Below the pieces are notes generated by a model. That model saw only the letters and a list, made by a program, of their open reading frames with translations, did no database searches and had not been told where the DNA came from. This document shows positions 50,891-59,967 of a stretch of 64,000 bases of DNA, piece after piece. The DNA comes from Saprospiraceae bacterium. GTDB lineage: Bacteria > Bacteroidota > Bacteroidia > Chitinophagales > Saprospiraceae. Position 1 is the stretch's first letter; every line of letters starts with the position of its first letter. The position numbers and the translations under genes are program-made. The DNA is taken from NCBI GenBank assembly GCA_020436935.1, contig JAGQWX010000006.1:1-64000 (forward strand). Direction: 5' to 3'.

Positions 50891-51379
50891 CTAGAGTTTT
50901 GGAATCCTCAACACCTGGCCCGGGTAAATTTTCTCCGGATCAGAAAGCATAGGTTTATTTGCCTCGAAGATGGTTGGATATTTCATAGCATCTCCGTAAT
51001 AAGCTTTTGCTATTTTTGAAAGAGAATCACCAGATTTGACTTCATAAAAATCTGATTCGGGCTCCTGTACTGCTACAGACATTCTATCGTCAACGGATGC
51101 TACACCCTCAACATTGCCCAACATCAAAACTACTTTTTCTTTATCAGCTACAGAAGGTGCCTGACCATATACAGTTACAGTTTCTCCATCAAAATCAACA
51201 CTCAGACCATCCACGGATATACCACTACTTTCTACAACAGTCTTCAGTAAGTTGGCTTTTGCAGCATTGTTCGCAGCTTTTGTTTCAGCAGTTTCAACAG
51301 CTTCTGCGGCATCATTTTTTTCTGCCTCTCTTCCAAGCAGCTTTTGTCCTGCGCTTTTCAAAAATGAAAATAATCCCAT
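50891..51379 (-). CDS. BON-LysM protein (Kbp/YgaU-like)
   Basis: The 162-residue protein has an N-terminal charged helix, a BON domain (about 50-100: LKTVVESSGISVDGLSVDFD, VTVYGQAPSVADKEKVVLML) and a C-terminal LysM domain (YEVKSGDSLSKIAKAYYGDA to YPGQVLRIPKL). It has no signal peptide. This is the architecture of E. coli YgaU/Kbp, a potassium-binding protein. Cytoplasmic potassium sensing is therefore plausible, but not proved by sequence. It is monocistronic. Confidence 0.85.
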   Translation of the reverse strand: MGLFSFLKSAGQKLLGREAEKNDAAEAVETAETKAANNAAKANLLKTVVESSGISVDGLSVDFDGETVTVYGQAPSVADKEKVVLMLGNVEGVASVDDRMSVAVQEPESDFYEVKSGDSLSKIAKAYYGDAMKYPTIFEANKPMLSDPEKIYPGQVLRIPKL

Positions 51380-51493
51380 AATAATTTTCTATTTAAAATT
51401 TGTTAATAAATGTGATTGCCAAGGTAATTATTAAAAACAAACGAGTCAAGTAGTAACGTTTATTTTTTATGGCTTGTTCGATGACATTCGGCA

Positions 51494-53128
51494 TCACGTT
51501 TGTATCACTCCTACATTAAAAGGTTCGATGGGAGCATGATTGGCCATTTCAATGCCTGAGGAAATCCAACTTCTTGTTTTTCTTGGATCAATGACCGCAT
51601 CTACCCACAATCTTGCAGCGGCGTAAACAGGGCTTGTTTGCTCCTCGTATCTGGCTTTTATTTCATTGGTCAAAGCCAATTCCTCCTCAGGTGAATAAGT
51701 TTTGCCTTTTGCCTTTTGAGAAGATACTTGTATTTGGGTCAATACACTGGCGGCCTGGTTTCCGCCCATAACGGCAATCTTCGCTGTTGGCCATGCTAAA
51801 ATCAATCTTGGGTCATAGGCCTTGCCGCACATCGCATAATTACCCGCACCAAATGAGTTTCCTATGACTACAGTAAATTTGGGCACGGTTGAATTGGCAA
51901 CCGCATTGACCATCTTTGCACCATCCTTGATGATGCCTCCATGTTCTGACCTGGAACCCACCATGAATCCGGTGACATCGTGCATGAATACCAGGGGTAT
52001 TTTTTTCTGATTGCAATTCATGATAAACCTTGTGGCTTTATCCGCAGAGTCGGAATAAATCACTCCACCAAACTGCATTTCGCCTTTTCCATTTTTGGTG
52101 ATGGTTCTCTGATTGGCTACGATCCCTACAGACCAACCATCTATACGCGCGTAAGTGCATACTATGCTTTGGCCGTATTCCTTTTTGTATTCATTGAGTG
52201 AATCTGCATCCACAATGGCCTCCAGCAATTCCCGGATGTCATATGGTTTTAGCCCTTTTTCAGGGAAAATTCCAAAGAGGTCGTCGGCATTTCTGGAAGG
52301 CTTTACTGATTTGATTCTATTGATGCCTGCAAGAGTAGGTTGTCCAATTGCTCCGATGAGCTCCCGTATTTTTTTCAGGCACGCTTCATCATTCGGCATT
52401 TTGTAATCCGTCACTCCTGATATGGATGCGTGGGTATTTGCACCACCCAAAGTTTCCGCGTCTACGTCTTCACCAATCGCTGCCTTAACAAGATAAGGGC
52501 CGGCCAGGAAGATGGAACCAGAACCTTCAACGATCAAGGCTTCGTCCGACATGATAGGCAAGTAAGCGCCACCTGCAACACATGAACCCATCACAGCCGC
52601 TATTTGTGGTATGCCCATGCTGCTCATTTTGGCATTGTTCCTGAAAATTCTGCCAAAGTGCTCTTTATCGGCGAATATTTCGCCCTGCAAGGGAAGATAA
52701 ATGCCCGCACTGTCAACAAGGTAAATAATAGGAATTCGATTCTCCATGGCTATTTCCTGCGCCCTGAGGTTCTTTTTTCCTGTAATCGGAAACCACGCGC
52801 CAGCTTTTACACTTGCGTCGTTGGCAACCACAATGCATAATCTTCCGGTAATATAACCCATGACGACTACAACACCGGCCGAAGGACAGCCTCCTTCCTC
52901 TTCGTACATGCCATAGCCTGCCAAAGCGCCTATTTCAAAACGATCGGTCTGAGGATCCAACAGGAAATCAATGCGTTCTCTGGCTGTCATTTTTCCTTGC
53001 GACCGGATTTTATCAAGGCGTTTGCTTCCTCCACCTTGATAGACTTTATCCAGGGTCATGTTGATTTGTCCAAGGAGTAGTTTGTTGTAGTCTTCGTTTT
53101 TATTAAAACTTAGGTCTGTCTCTTTCAC
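51494..53128 (-). CDS. acyl-CoA carboxylase beta (carboxyltransferase) subunit, methylcrotonyl-CoA type
   Basis: The 544-residue carboxyltransferase moves the carboxyl group from biotin to an acyl-CoA. GKMTARERIDFLLD and VDSAGIYLPLQGEIFADKEH, MGIPQIAAVMGSCVAGGAYL, and GGANTHASISGVTDY are typical of methylcrotonyl-CoA carboxylase-type subunits; VIGNSFGAGNYAMCGKAYDP completes the second half. The biotin-carrying alpha subunit is not in the window. It probably acts in leucine degradation, although propionyl- or geranyl-CoA cannot be excluded. A TATCTTTG -7 element lies upstream. Confidence 0.88.
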   Translation of the reverse strand: MKETDLSFNKNEDYNKLLLGQINMTLDKVYQGGGSKRLDKIRSQGKMTARERIDFLLDPQTDRFEIGALAGYGMYEEEGGCPSAGVVVVMGYITGRLCIVVANDASVKAGAWFPITGKKNLRAQEIAMENRIPIIYLVDSAGIYLPLQGEIFADKEHFGRIFRNNAKMSSMGIPQIAAVMGSCVAGGAYLPIMSDEALIVEGSGSIFLAGPYLVKAAIGEDVDAETLGGANTHASISGVTDYKMPNDEACLKKIRELIGAIGQPTLAGINRIKSVKPSRNADDLFGIFPEKGLKPYDIRELLEAIVDADSLNEYKKEYGQSIVCTYARIDGWSVGIVANQRTITKNGKGEMQFGGVIYSDSADKATRFIMNCNQKKIPLVFMHDVTGFMVGSRSEHGGIIKDGAKMVNAVANSTVPKFTVVIGNSFGAGNYAMCGKAYDPRLILAWPTAKIAVMGGNQAASVLTQIQVSSQKAKGKTYSPEEELALTNEIKARYEEQTSPVYAAARLWVDAVIDPRKTRSWISSGIEMANHAPIEPFNVGVIQT

Positions 53129-53220
53129 GGATAAGAATTTGATTCAAAAAGTACATTACTGTTTTCAAGGGCTTACCATTGGCGGTAATGGCCCCGATGA
53201 AATGTGAGTAATTTGGCAGC

Positions 53221-53228
53221 CAAAGATA
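53221..53228 (-). promoter_or_regulatory. -7 element TATCTTTG of the acyl-CoA carboxylase gene
   Basis: On the minus strand it matches TAnnTTTG exactly, 92 bases before the carboxylase start. No -33 TTTG is seen at the usual spacing. Confidence 0.4.
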
Positions 53229-53290
53229 GTAAGAAAAAAACTCCCCACCACTTCCTGGCTGACCAGCTTCATCTGTTAATTTATTGAACT

Positions 53291-53322
53291 AAAAAAGGCC
53301 ATCAGTGTTTACCGATGGCCTT
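53291..53322 (-). terminator. intrinsic terminator after rpmA
   Basis: AAGGCCATC and GATGGCCTT pair around a 10-base loop, with a T-run on the minus strand. It lies 23 bases past the rpmA stop. Confidence 0.8.
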
Positions 53323-53345
53323 CTATTATTTAGAATAATATACAA

Positions 53346-53717
53346 CTATTCTTCCTCGCTGCTTGCAACTTCCGGTGCCGCTGCTGCTGGAGCTGCTGCT
53401 ACTGGAGTCGCTGCCTTTGGAGCTGGAGCTGCTTTTGGAGTATCTACTACTTCATCAACAGTCTCGAATGCATCGATAGAAACAAATTTTTTGTTGTCTT
53501 TAGTCGTTCTGAAAACAACTTTACCGTCAACACCTGCATGAAGCGTAAAGTCTTTGCCCATGTAAACATTTTTACCTGGGTGAAACTTTGTACCTTTTTG
53601 TCTTACAAGAATGTTTCCTGCGGTAGCAACCTGGCCTCCGAACAACTTCACACCAAGTCTTTTACTTTTACTATCCCGTCCGTTATCTGAACTACCAACA
53701 CCTTTTTTGTGTGCCAT
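53346..53717 (-). CDS. rpmA: 50S ribosomal protein L27 with extended C-terminal tail
   Basis: L27 contacts the peptidyl-transferase centre through its N-terminus. [20 protein letters not shown], then [20 protein letters not shown] and [20 protein letters not shown] are canonical. The core ends near residue 85, but the protein has 123 residues. The extra 38 are almost entirely Ala, Pro, Val and Glu and end in SSEEE. There is no N-terminal pre-sequence of the Firmicutes kind. It follows rplU after 29 bases and is terminated by a hairpin. Confidence 0.95.
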   Translation of the reverse strand: MAHKKGVGSSDNGRDSKSKRLGVKLFGGQVATAGNILVRQKGTKFHPGKNVYMGKDFTLHAGVDGKVVFRTTKDNKKFVSIDAFETVDEVVDTPKAAPAPKAATPVAAAPAAAAPEVASSEEE

Positions 53718-53746
53718 GACTTTTTTCTTTTTTTAGTGTGATTTAA

Positions 53747-54058
53747 TTAAGCTGTAATTGAGTCGATTTTGATCTTGGTGAAAGACTGTCTGTGACCGTT
53801 TTTCTTTCTGTATCCTTTTCTTCTCTTTTTCTTGAAGACAATCACTTTGTCTCCTTTTTGGTGGCCAAGAACTGTAGCACCTACAGCTGCACCACTGATG
53901 CTCGGCGTGCCTACTTTGGTAGAAGCGTCAGAAATGATCATATTTACATGATCAAATTTGACTGCATCTCCCTCTTGGGCTTCTAGCTGGTGGACGAAGA
54001 TCTCCTGACCTTCAGACACTTTAAACTGCTGACCAGCGATTGTTACGATTGCAATCAT
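53747..54058 (-). CDS. rplU: 50S ribosomal protein L21
   Basis: The 103-residue protein has the standard L21 core: MIAIVTIAGQQFKVSEGQEI, HQLEAQEGDAVKFDHVNMI, VLGHQKGDKVIVFKKKRRKG and YRKKNGHRQSFTKIKIDSI with the basic rRNA-binding loop. It binds 23S rRNA near domain V. It is the first gene of the rplU-rpmA operon, with a clear Bacteroidota promoter upstream. Confidence 0.96.
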   Translation of the reverse strand: MIAIVTIAGQQFKVSEGQEIFVHQLEAQEGDAVKFDHVNMIISDASTKVGTPSISGAAVGATVLGHQKGDKVIVFKKKRRKGYRKKNGHRQSFTKIKIDSITA

Positions 54059-54092
54059 TGATTTATTAATTTAAGTATTTCAAAATGAGGCG

Positions 54093-54123
54093 CAAAGATA
54101 TTTATAATTTGAAATAAAACAAA
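54093..54123 (-). promoter_or_regulatory. promoter of rplU-rpmA
   Basis: On the minus strand TTTG (54123-54120) and TATCTTTG (54100-54093) are 19 bases apart, matching the -33/-7 consensus. The leader to rplU is about 28 bases. A second TATCTTTG overlaps the -33 box at 54127-54120. Confidence 0.7.
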
Positions 54124-54279
54124 GATATTAGGGGTAGAATTATATATTAAGCAGGACTTTTATATGGATAAAGCATCTGGAATTAGCTTATCTGCTCAAA
54201 AAAGGGTTTTTATTTTCCATTTTTGAGGAATTCAAGACCATATTCTTGTGTTTCAAATAAAGAAATCAGCGAGGAATGA

Positions 54280-55107
54280 ATGAAAATTGCCATTCGATCA
54301 TTGCTCCGCTGTCAAGTAATATCTGTCATTCAAATGAAACATGCGCATTTTTACTGGTACATGAGGGGTCATCAGATTAGCCAGGGGAGATTAGCCTCTG
54401 AAACTCTTCATTGGCTCAATTACAGGCAAGCTTTAGAGCAAACGGTGTTTTTTGAATCCATCAGAGAACTTCAGCAAAAATCCTCTCACCCTTTAGTCAT
54501 GTACTTTCATGGATATATGGCTGATTTTATACCCGTAAATCTGGAAATCACCAGGGCGCTCGATCAATTTATTTTACCTGAGGACTCATCAGTTGTTTGC
54601 GTTCATATACAATGGCAGGCGTTTTCATTTTACCCATACGTGCACGATTGGATGCAGAAGACTTGCATCCCATGTTTGAATGAAGTCATCACTGAGCTGA
54701 TGGGCCTTTCTGCAAAGGTGGACGTACTGGGACACTCCATGGGGTCTTCACTTTTGCACTACAGCCTCGAGAATCAGGATTGGTCAAGCCATATCCACAA
54801 GTGCGTTTTGGCTGCACCTGAATTGTCATTCGATGCCTTCACGAGTTCCGAGCATTGGATTAAAATGATGGATAGAGTACAGGTTTTCGCCACCAATGGA
54901 GATTTAACCCTTACCCTCGCCAGCTGGATCAAAAGAGATTTGAAGCTTGGCCTTGCTACGACAGCTGTGGATGAAGAAAATTTTCCCGGAGAAGTCGTGA
55001 GGGATTTCAGCAAAGATGAATTATGGGCCGGAAAGTATTTTCGTCACCGTTATTTTTATACCCATCCGGAGGTGAGGAGTAAGATACATGCCTTCTACTA
55101 CGGCTAA
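54280..55107 (+). CDS. alpha/beta hydrolase (DUF900-like esterase)
   Basis: The 275-residue protein is cytoplasmic (no signal peptide). VMYFHGYMADF near residue 74 provides the oxyanion-hole loop, and VDVLGHSMGSSLLHYSL the nucleophile elbow (GHSMG, with the serine near 154). The sequence resembles the DUF900 group of lipase-like proteins. A later aspartate and histidine complete the triad only tentatively (KDELWAGKYFRHRYFYTH near the end). The ATG is preceded by GAGGAA. No neighbour clarifies the substrate. Confidence 0.65.
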   Translation: MKIAIRSLLRCQVISVIQMKHAHFYWYMRGHQISQGRLASETLHWLNYRQALEQTVFFESIRELQQKSSHPLVMYFHGYMADFIPVNLEITRALDQFILPEDSSVVCVHIQWQAFSFYPYVHDWMQKTCIPCLNEVITELMGLSAKVDVLGHSMGSSLLHYSLENQDWSSHIHKCVLAAPELSFDAFTSSEHWIKMMDRVQVFATNGDLTLTLASWIKRDLKLGLATTAVDEENFPGEVVRDFSKDELWAGKYFRHRYFYTHPEVRSKIHAFYYG

Positions 55108-55162
55108 TATTGAGAGATCTGCGCCGGGACCTGTTTTAAATTTGTAAAATTTTTCCTTGTTT

Positions 55163-55197
55163 TTTGTAAAAATAATGGAGTGATCAGCTTATTTTTG
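55163..55197 (+). promoter_or_regulatory. Bacteroidota-type promoter of the alpha-amylase gene
   Basis: TTTG at 55163-55166 and TATTTTTG at 55190-55197 are 23 bases apart, a slightly long spacer. The leader to the ATG at 55248 is about 44 bases. Confidence 0.5.
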
Positions 55198-55247
55198 CTT
55201 AGTGTCATTTTGACTCTAAGTTAGTTCAAATTTCAAAGCCACTCTAC

Positions 55248-56675
55248 ATGAAACTCAAATTGCCATTCCTAGGCTTGCTGACATTTTTATTTTTCATCCA
55301 TACCTCATCAGCACAATCAGTACGCTTAAAAAAGACCGTACTTCAGGCATTTTGGTGGGATTACAGACACGACAACTTTCCCGGAAGTTGGGCAGATTAC
55401 CTCACAAAACTGGCTCCCAGGCTCAAATCCATGGGCATAGACGCGATTTGGATTCCTCCTTCTTATAAGAATCAGTCACCGACATGGGTAGGCTATGGCC
55501 CCATGGACCATTATGATCTGGGCGATAAATATCAAAAAGGCAGTCCCAATGTCAATACAGCACTGGGCACCAAAGATGAATTGTTGAGAATGATTGCCGT
55601 TATGCACGCCAATGGTATCGAGGTAATTCAGGACATTGTACTCAATCATGTTGATGGAGCAGGATCGCAACAAGGGATTGGGGGAATCGATAACCACAGC
55701 TTGTCCCTTCAATCCAACAGTGGATACAAAAATTTCAGATACGTTTCCTACCAGACTCCGGCAATAGATGAGTCTCAGGATGATTACTTTACCCGCAGTG
55801 GCAGATGGCCCAAAAATTATACAAATTTTTACCCCAATGCCCAAAACGCTTGCTGCAATAATGAGATCAATTCGCCCTACTTTGGTCCGGATATTTCCTA
55901 TGAATCGAATGGTATTGGACAAAGTTCTGTTGTACCGACCTCCGGCTTTCCTGCTTCACTTGGGCCCGGTCGGCCCTATATAAATCCAACCCAGCCTTCT
56001 GATTACATGAGGACAGAAGCAAGAAATTGGATATTATGGTTCAAAAAACAAAGTGGGGTGGATGGATTCAGATGGGATGCGGTGAAACATTTCCCGATTT
56101 ACGTGCAGGAAGACCTTATTTATAATCTCAAATACTCCCTACCTGCATGGGCTAAGGGTGGTCAGACCATGCTCAATATTGGAGAATGGATTGGGTCCAA
56201 GGGAGATATCGATGGTTATGTGAATGCTGTTGCGACAGGATGCGCACCCACAGGTGATACCAACAATGGCTGTCCTGCCGGACAGGGAAGAGAGGAGCAC
56301 ACCGGCACCTTTGACTTCAGCTTGAGAGGGTATGGGAGTTTCGGTGGTCTTTACAGCATGATTCGCGGAGGTGGAGGGTTTGATGTTTCTGTCTTACCGG
56401 GTGAACAGCAAAACAAAAGGTATTTTGATTATGGATCGTTTGATACCAGAGTACACCGCAGTTTTTCATTTGTCAACAGTCACGATACATATAGACCGAT
56501 ACTCACAGCCAACGGAGACTTTACGGTTACGTTGAGCAATTCATACTCTTCAGGCTGGAATTTTGGAAATGAATTGGGAGGAAATGGTGGACATCTGGAT
56601 CCAAGAGAACCGCGAATGGCCGCAGCATATGCTGTTACTATGGCTGTAGATGGCAATCCGGTCATTTTTTTTTAA
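55248..56675 (+). CDS. GH13 alpha-amylase, catalytic part, ending at an in-frame stop
   Basis: The frame encodes a signal peptide (GLLTFLFFIHTSSAQ) and a complete GH13 barrel that hydrolyses alpha-1,4-glucans. Region I is DIVLNH (129-134), region II GFRWDAVKH with nucleophile D277, region III has acid/base E313 in NIGEWIG, and region IV is VNSHD with H412 and D413. It stops at residue 475 after NPVIFF, exactly where homologues continue with E-DLFDI. The same frame then continues open for over 500 codons, so TAA at 56673-56675 probably replaces GAA. The product lacks domain C and the T9SS sorting domain, so it would be neither fully folded nor sorted, unless the stop is an error or read through. 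Confidence 0.85.
   Translation: MKLKLPFLGLLTFLFFIHTSSAQSVRLKKTVLQAFWWDYRHDNFPGSWADYLTKLAPRLKSMGIDAIWIPPSYKNQSPTWVGYGPMDHYDLGDKYQKGSPNVNTALGTKDELLRMIAVMHANGIEVIQDIVLNHVDGAGSQQGIGGIDNHSLSLQSNSGYKNFRYVSYQTPAIDESQDDYFTRSGRWPKNYTNFYPNAQNACCNNEINSPYFGPDISYESNGIGQSSVVPTSGFPASLGPGRPYINPTQPSDYMRTEARNWILWFKKQSGVDGFRWDAVKHFPIYVQEDLIYNLKYSLPAWAKGGQTMLNIGEWIGSKGDIDGYVNAVATGCAPTGDTNNGCPAGQGREEHTGTFDFSLRGYGSFGGLYSMIRGGGGFDVSVLPGEQQNKRYFDYGSFDTRVHRSFSFVNSHDTYRPILTANGDFTVTLSNSYSSGWNFGNELGGNGGHLDPREPRMAAAYAVTMAVDGNPVIFF
56673..56675 (+). other. premature in-frame TAA in the alpha-amylase gene
   Basis: The codon follows ATT TTT TTT in the amylase frame, within a nine-T run. A G at 56673 would restore GAA and rejoin both halves. 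It may be a real nonsense mutation or a base-calling error at the homopolymer. Confidence 0.7.
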
Positions 56676-56723
56676 GACTTATTTGATATTTGGTCAACAG
56701 GCGAGCGGTACACACACGATCCT

Positions 56724-58340
56724 TTGAGTGCTGCAGCCTTGCCTGTAGTCAATGACCTGGATAATCTCATCCAGGCCCATGGTCGTCTCAATTTTAAAGG
56801 TGGTGATTACAGGGTAAGAACTGCTGAAACCACGCCGGCTGAGCCCTTCTTTCCTGCGGGAAAAGGAAACAAAACAGACCATCTCGTTTTTGAAAGAGCA
56901 GGTAAAGTCATTATTGGAGTAACCGACGTCTATGCCGCTGTGAGTGACAACAGCATGGACCAGGAGGTTTGGGTCAATACTGATTTCCCCATTGGAACAG
57001 TGTTGTACGATTACAGTGGTGCCCATGGCATCAGCACAACCACGGTTACAGATCACCTGGGAAATCCCAGCATCCACAGAGTCCTCGTGAAAACAGCACC
57101 TGCGGGTCATTCCATTGCCGGAGCACACGGCCATGGTTATTCTCTTTGGGCTCCAGCGCCGCCTGGTATCACCGTCAATTCAGTCACAGATTTATACAAC
57201 TATTTGTCTACGTATGCACCGACAAGGAATGGTCCAACCATCCAGGAGTGGGAAATGGAGAATGACCTTGGGGACAGCCATTGTGCATCATTGGGGCAAG
57301 GTGGCAGATTGCCTGTATCATCATTCGGACAAAGAGTCGCCGGCAAAGTTTTTGCAAAAGGTGGAAGTGTTTTACAATTGGAAATAACGCCGACTGACAG
57401 TCAGCAAAGCATTACAGCATATATCGCCGACAGAAATGGGGTAATCCTCAAAAAGGTGGCTGGCACAGGTATTCTGAACACCAGCTTTAATGTTCCTGCA
57501 GATGATTGGTATGTTTTAAAAGTCAGGAATACAGAAAATACAGCAGCAGGCCAAAAATGCTTCGTAAAAGTCACTTATATTGGGGTTGCTGAGATATCGG
57601 ACCCTGTTCTTTCCGATGCCGCCAATACTGGTTTTATATGGACAGGAAACAATGGGACCGAAGATTGGAATGATTGTGCCAATTGGGAGGAAGGTAGGGT
57701 GCCTTCAGCAAATGACGACATTCATATTCCTGAACAAGTGGACCAATATCCAAGACTTCCTCAAAATTTTACAGGACAAATTCTAATTGAACCTGGTTCT
57801 GTTCCGCTCGCCATTGCAATGCCCAGACTTCATGCTCATCCCCGGGAGGCTAAGATCAAATTGGAGTGGGAGCATCTGCCAACTCTTGAAGAAGGCCAAT
57901 GGATTTTAGAAAAATCATCTGACGGCAAAAGCTTTGTCAGTGTGTGTGGCAGTGATTTGGTGCGGCAGGATTGCAAGGGGCAATATGAAGACTTTGATGT
58001 CACTGCAGGTGTAATCTATTATTATCGATTGAAATTTTTGGGTCATTTGGAGGAGGAAAGTTTTTCCAATGTTGTTGCTGTACAATTGAGCAATGCAGAT
58101 GAAGGACTGAATGTAAATATCAGGCCTAATCCCGTCACTGATCGACTAGAAGTGATAATCTCCAATGACTGTTGTGCTTCCATTGCGGATATACTAGATG
58201 TCAGTGGAAAATTGGTGAAAAGTGTGCAACTCAATTCTTCTGTTGAAATTTTGGATGTAAGCCACTTGCCAAAAGGTTGGTATATGATCAAAATTAAAGT
58301 GGAAAGTCATTCAAAACTTTTGAAATTCATCAAAATTTAA
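56724..58340 (+). pseudogene. C-terminal half of the alpha-amylase gene (domain C, linker, T9SS type A)
   Basis: The frame is the same as that of the catalytic half; in-frame sense codons begin at 56676 (DLFDIWSTGERYTHDP), and a TTG at 56724 is merely the first possible start. Residues about 1-170 correspond to the beta-sandwich domain C of bacterial amylases. A beta module follows (TDSQQSITAYIADRNGVILK), then a W-rich segment (TEDWNDCANWEEGRVPSAND), and a T9SS type A domain (NIRPNPVTDRLEVIISN to GWYMIKIKV). It has no signal peptide and is unlikely to be exported separately. Coding potential is intact, so the stop is recent. Confidence 0.75.
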
Positions 58341-58344
58341 TGCT

Positions 58345-59388
58345 ATGAAAATGAAGAGCTTATTGTTGTTACTAAGTTTTTTTTGTGTCAAATTTATGAT
58401 GGCGCAGGGCTATTATGGCGTATTCAACAGTCAGGTATATGCCAGAATCAATGGGCAAACTTTTAAAGTGGATGGTACAAAAATTTCTGTAAACGGTGCC
58501 GGGCCTTTTGTATTACAGGCCATCTTTGTGCAGACAGAAAAATGGGTTCAGAATGGAGGCAGCTCCAATGTATGTGGTGGAAGTGTAGACTTCGCTGCAG
58601 CCGGCGGAAATAGTGGCGCTGCAAACCTATCGTACAACAGCGGCTTTACGGAATTTAATGCAGGTAATAATGTTGTCCAGGAATGGCAGGCCATCAATAT
58701 CAATCAGGTATTGTCCAATGACGACGGGGTGATTAGCCTGACCTTGGATTTTCATATTTTAGGCAGTGAAAGTTCATTTTCAAGCTGTTCCCAAAACAAA
58801 GACTTTACCTTTTCATCGCTTTTACCGTTGACCATTACGCATATCAGAGCCATTGCTAAAGAGGATGAAAACTTGATCGAATGGTCGACTCATGGTACAA
58901 ATGCAAACAACCGATTTGAAATTATGGGAAGTAAGGATGGAAAGGTCTGGGAAAGTAGGGGGGAATTGAACCCATCTGAGTTATTCCATGAAAGAGACAA
59001 TGATTTTAGCTTTTCAGACATAGGGATTCAATACAAGGGCATACGTTATTACAAAATCATTGAGATAGACGCGAATGATCAAAAATTTGAGTCACCCATC
59101 GTAGTCTTGAGGAAAGATCATCTGGATGTTACCTCTTCTTTGGTGTATCCAAATCCGTCCTCAGGAGAAGAGGTCGTTGTGTATTATCAAAATGCAGGCG
59201 CTGCAAATGCTGCCCTTTTGACCGTTTTTGATTTTTCTGGTAAAGCCCTGGAAACTAGGACGATCTCCCTTGTAGAAGGTGAAAATAATTTTATTTTACC
59301 TACCTCTGGATGGAAAACCGGTCCTGTATCAGTAATCATCCAGGATAGTGATGGATTGAAGTTAAGGGAAACAGTTTTTCGGTTATAG
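58345..59388 (+). CDS. secreted T9SS type A protein of unknown function
   Basis: The 347-residue protein has a signal peptide (LLLLLSFFCVKFMMAQ). Its first 160 residues form an unrecognised beta-rich domain with two cysteine pairs (SSNVCGGSVDF and SSFSSCSQNKDF). A beta-sandwich linker (EDENLIEWSTHGTNANNRFE to YYKIIEIDAND) and a type A sorting domain (VYPNPSSGEEVVVYYQN) follow. It lies four bases after the amylase gene end, so both are probably one operon. A role in glucan binding is possible from context only. It overlaps the convergent nudK by six bases. Confidence 0.75.
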   Translation: MKMKSLLLLLSFFCVKFMMAQGYYGVFNSQVYARINGQTFKVDGTKISVNGAGPFVLQAIFVQTEKWVQNGGSSNVCGGSVDFAAAGGNSGAANLSYNSGFTEFNAGNNVVQEWQAININQVLSNDDGVISLTLDFHILGSESSFSSCSQNKDFTFSSLLPLTITHIRAIAKEDENLIEWSTHGTNANNRFEIMGSKDGKVWESRGELNPSELFHERDNDFSFSDIGIQYKGIRYYKIIEIDANDQKFESPIVVLRKDHLDVTSSLVYPNPSSGEEVVVYYQNAGAANAALLTVFDFSGKALETRTISLVEGENNFILPTSGWKTGPVSVIIQDSDGLKLRETVFRL

Positions 59389-59955
59389 GCCCAGACTGAT
59401 TTTGGCATACTGAAGCAGGATGATCGTTTTGCAATCCTGTATCATTCCAGTGCCAATACCCTCGTATGCATTTTCGAAAGGTATTTCGTGGATGATGATG
59501 TCCTCCTGTTCGTGATCCAGGCCTGTGTTTTTACCTGACTCTATGATTTCGTCATAGGTAGCTGTGAAAAAAGAGATTTTCTCTGTTTTAGCACCAGGAG
59601 TGGCGTAAGCGCTGAACAGATATTTTACATCAGAAGCCATCACGCCTGTTTCCTCAAGGATTTCCCGTTTGATGGTGGCTTCAGCGTCTCCATCTTCCAC
59701 CAGACCTGCAGGTACTTCGTAAAGGATGCCGCTCTCATTGCCGTTGACCATACTCGCCAGACGAAACTGCTGAATCAATATCACGGTCTTGCGAACCGGG
59801 TGGTACAGTAAAACGGCTGCACCATTGCCATTGTCCTGGATTTCTCTGACCTGGTGTTCTACTTTGCCGTCAGTTCTCGTGTAGGTGATGTGGTATTCTG
59901 CATATTCTCCCCATTTGTTGGAAAGAATCTTTTTTTCGTTGATGATTGCCTTCAT
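59383..59955 (-). CDS. nudK: Nudix hydrolase, GDP-mannose pyrophosphatase NudK-like
   Basis: The 190-residue protein matches E. coli NudK closely in order: ITYTRTDGKVEHQVREIQDN, GNGAAVLLYHPVRKTVILIQ, QFRLASMVNGNESG and a Nudix box AGLVEDGDAEATIKREILEE followed by TG. As in NudK, the spacing in the first half of the box differs from the classical G(x5)E(x7)REUxEE pattern. It hydrolyses GDP-mannose or a similar nucleotide sugar. It starts 12 bases after lptD and is likely cotranscribed, linking it to envelope glycan metabolism. Confidence 0.85.
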   Translation of the reverse strand: MKAIINEKKILSNKWGEYAEYHITYTRTDGKVEHQVREIQDNGNGAAVLLYHPVRKTVILIQQFRLASMVNGNESGILYEVPAGLVEDGDAEATIKREILEETGVMASDVKYLFSAYATPGAKTEKISFFTATYDEIIESGKNTGLDHEQEDIIIHEIPFENAYEGIGTGMIQDCKTIILLQYAKISLGL

Positions 59956-59967
59956 GATGAGTTGGTT

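Noticed and set aside
56673..56675. Stop codon recoding (selenocysteine or pyrrolysine) in the amylase gene
   Set aside because: TAA is not a known recoding codon for either residue, and the position is not catalytic.
41908..58340. SusC-SusD operon and alpha-amylase considered as one starch-utilisation locus
   Set aside because: They are about 8 kb apart, separated by folK, sppA, carboxylase and ribosomal genes on both strands, with terminators between.
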